Origin: Pelagimonas sp.
GTDB lineage: Bacteria > Pseudomonadota > Alphaproteobacteria > Rhodobacterales > Rhodobacteraceae
Direction: 5' to 3'
DNA length: 64,000 nucleotides
Assembly (NCBI GenBank): GCA_025210455.1
Contig: JAOARQ010000055.1
Coordinates: 1 to 64,000 of the forward strand
Part shown: positions 63,773 through 64,000 of the stretch, piece by piece
Position numbering within the stretch: position 1 is the first letter of the stretch
Layout of the letters: each line of letters opens with the position of its first letter
Notes under the pieces: model-generated
Told to the model about the DNA's origin: nothing
The model's database searches: none
Seen by the model: only the letters and a program-made list of their open reading frames with translations
Position numbers and translations under genes: made by a program

Positions 63773-64000
63773 CTATTCCGCTGCGATACCAACCGTGCCG
63801 AGGCCCTGTTGCGCAAAAACCGAAGGCGAAAATTCGGGATCTGCTGACAGGAAATCCTCTGCGGTTTCTTCACTTGGGTTGTCGTTGAAATCTTCCAGGA
63901 TCTGCAGGCTTTCGATCACCAGACCCTTTTCCCTCTGCGACAGCTGTAACCTAAGATGCTCCATAGGTATGTCACTGATCAGTTCCGGCAAATCAAAGCG
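63773..64000 (-). CDS. C-terminal part of an unidentified protein (runs off the window)
   Basis: The frame is open from the right edge, reading RFDLPELISDIPMEHLRLQL, and ends LGTVGIAAE with a stop at 63773. It is helical in the first half, then acidic (EDFNDNPSEETAEDF). I do not recognise it. The 5' end and start lie beyond the window. It is convergent with the methyltransferase gene, 2 bp apart. Confidence 0.6.
   Translation of the reverse strand, partial: RFDLPELISDIPMEHLRLQLSQREKGLVIESLQILEDFNDNPSEETAEDFLSADPEFSPSVFAQQGLGTVGIAAE

Overview
The window reads as chromosomal DNA of an alphaproteobacterium of the order Rhodobacterales (Roseobacter-type). This is judged from gene content, not from a database search. 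Supporting genes are a 559-residue methylsuccinyl-CoA dehydrogenase of the ethylmalonyl-CoA pathway, a 44-residue aa3 oxidase subunit IV, DUF6173, DUF1674, DUF2125 and DUF3035 proteins, a roseobacter-type Hint protein, and CtrA-like TTAA-N7-TTAAC sites. The DNA is GC-rich and densely coded, with ATGA/GTGA overlaps inside operons.

Layout. 0-1.3 kb: an initiator tRNA-Met, probably the tail of an rRNA operon, then a scar of two broken insertion sequences (IS66 tnpA abutting an IS3-type orfB fragment). 1.3-8.2 kb: pheT, VOC, AhpD-like and PhyH genes, a divergent LysR gene, and mcd. 8.3-13.7 kb: a TauE exporter, Sua5/TsaC, a DmdC-like acyl-CoA dehydrogenase with an MBL hydrolase, and a class II glutamine amidotransferase. 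14-16.9 kb: an Lrp regulator, DUF6173, cytochrome oxidase subunit IV, a lipoprotein and azlCD. 16.9-20.7 kb: a molybdenum-cofactor cluster (fdhD, a small membrane protein, mobA, mobB, moeA). 20.7-23.3 kb: a soluble hybrid histidine kinase with an OmpR-type regulator.

23.5-33.2 kb is a single transcription unit. It holds a complete branched-chain-amino-acid-type (HAAT) ABC transporter bracketed by two acyl-CoA ligases, with a secreted polysaccharide-lyase-like gene inside it and hairpins at several gene junctions. This suggests uptake and CoA activation of an organic or aromatic acid. 33.3-36.2 kb: a caspase-fold protein lacking both catalytic residues, then a Hint-domain protein. 36.2-43.1 kb: rpmJ, tRNA-Val, an N-formylglutamate amidohydrolase, and a minus-strand run rbfA, NAGPA, pmbA, cysQ, waaA, lpxK (ribosome maturation and lipid A/Kdo synthesis). 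43.1-49.7 kb: dapB, a PAS-like gene, an SDHAF4-like gene, rsmB, heparinase II/III-like and purH. 50-54 kb: lspA, a BamF-like lipoprotein and an M16 protease pair (one member lacks the zinc site), with CtrA-like boxes in front. 54-58.7 kb: DUF2125, ChaC, and a MotA/MotB-type proton-channel pair whose second subunit carries a coiled coil of about 470 residues. 58.8-64 kb: M23 peptidase, clpA, gloB, a methyltransferase, and the 3' end of an unidentified gene.

There is no CRISPR array, prophage or recognised defence island. The best leads are the long-coil motor pair, the pseudo-caspase, the CtrA boxes at lspA and M16, the hairpin-punctuated transporter/ligase operon, and a 19-bp element found after two unrelated genes.
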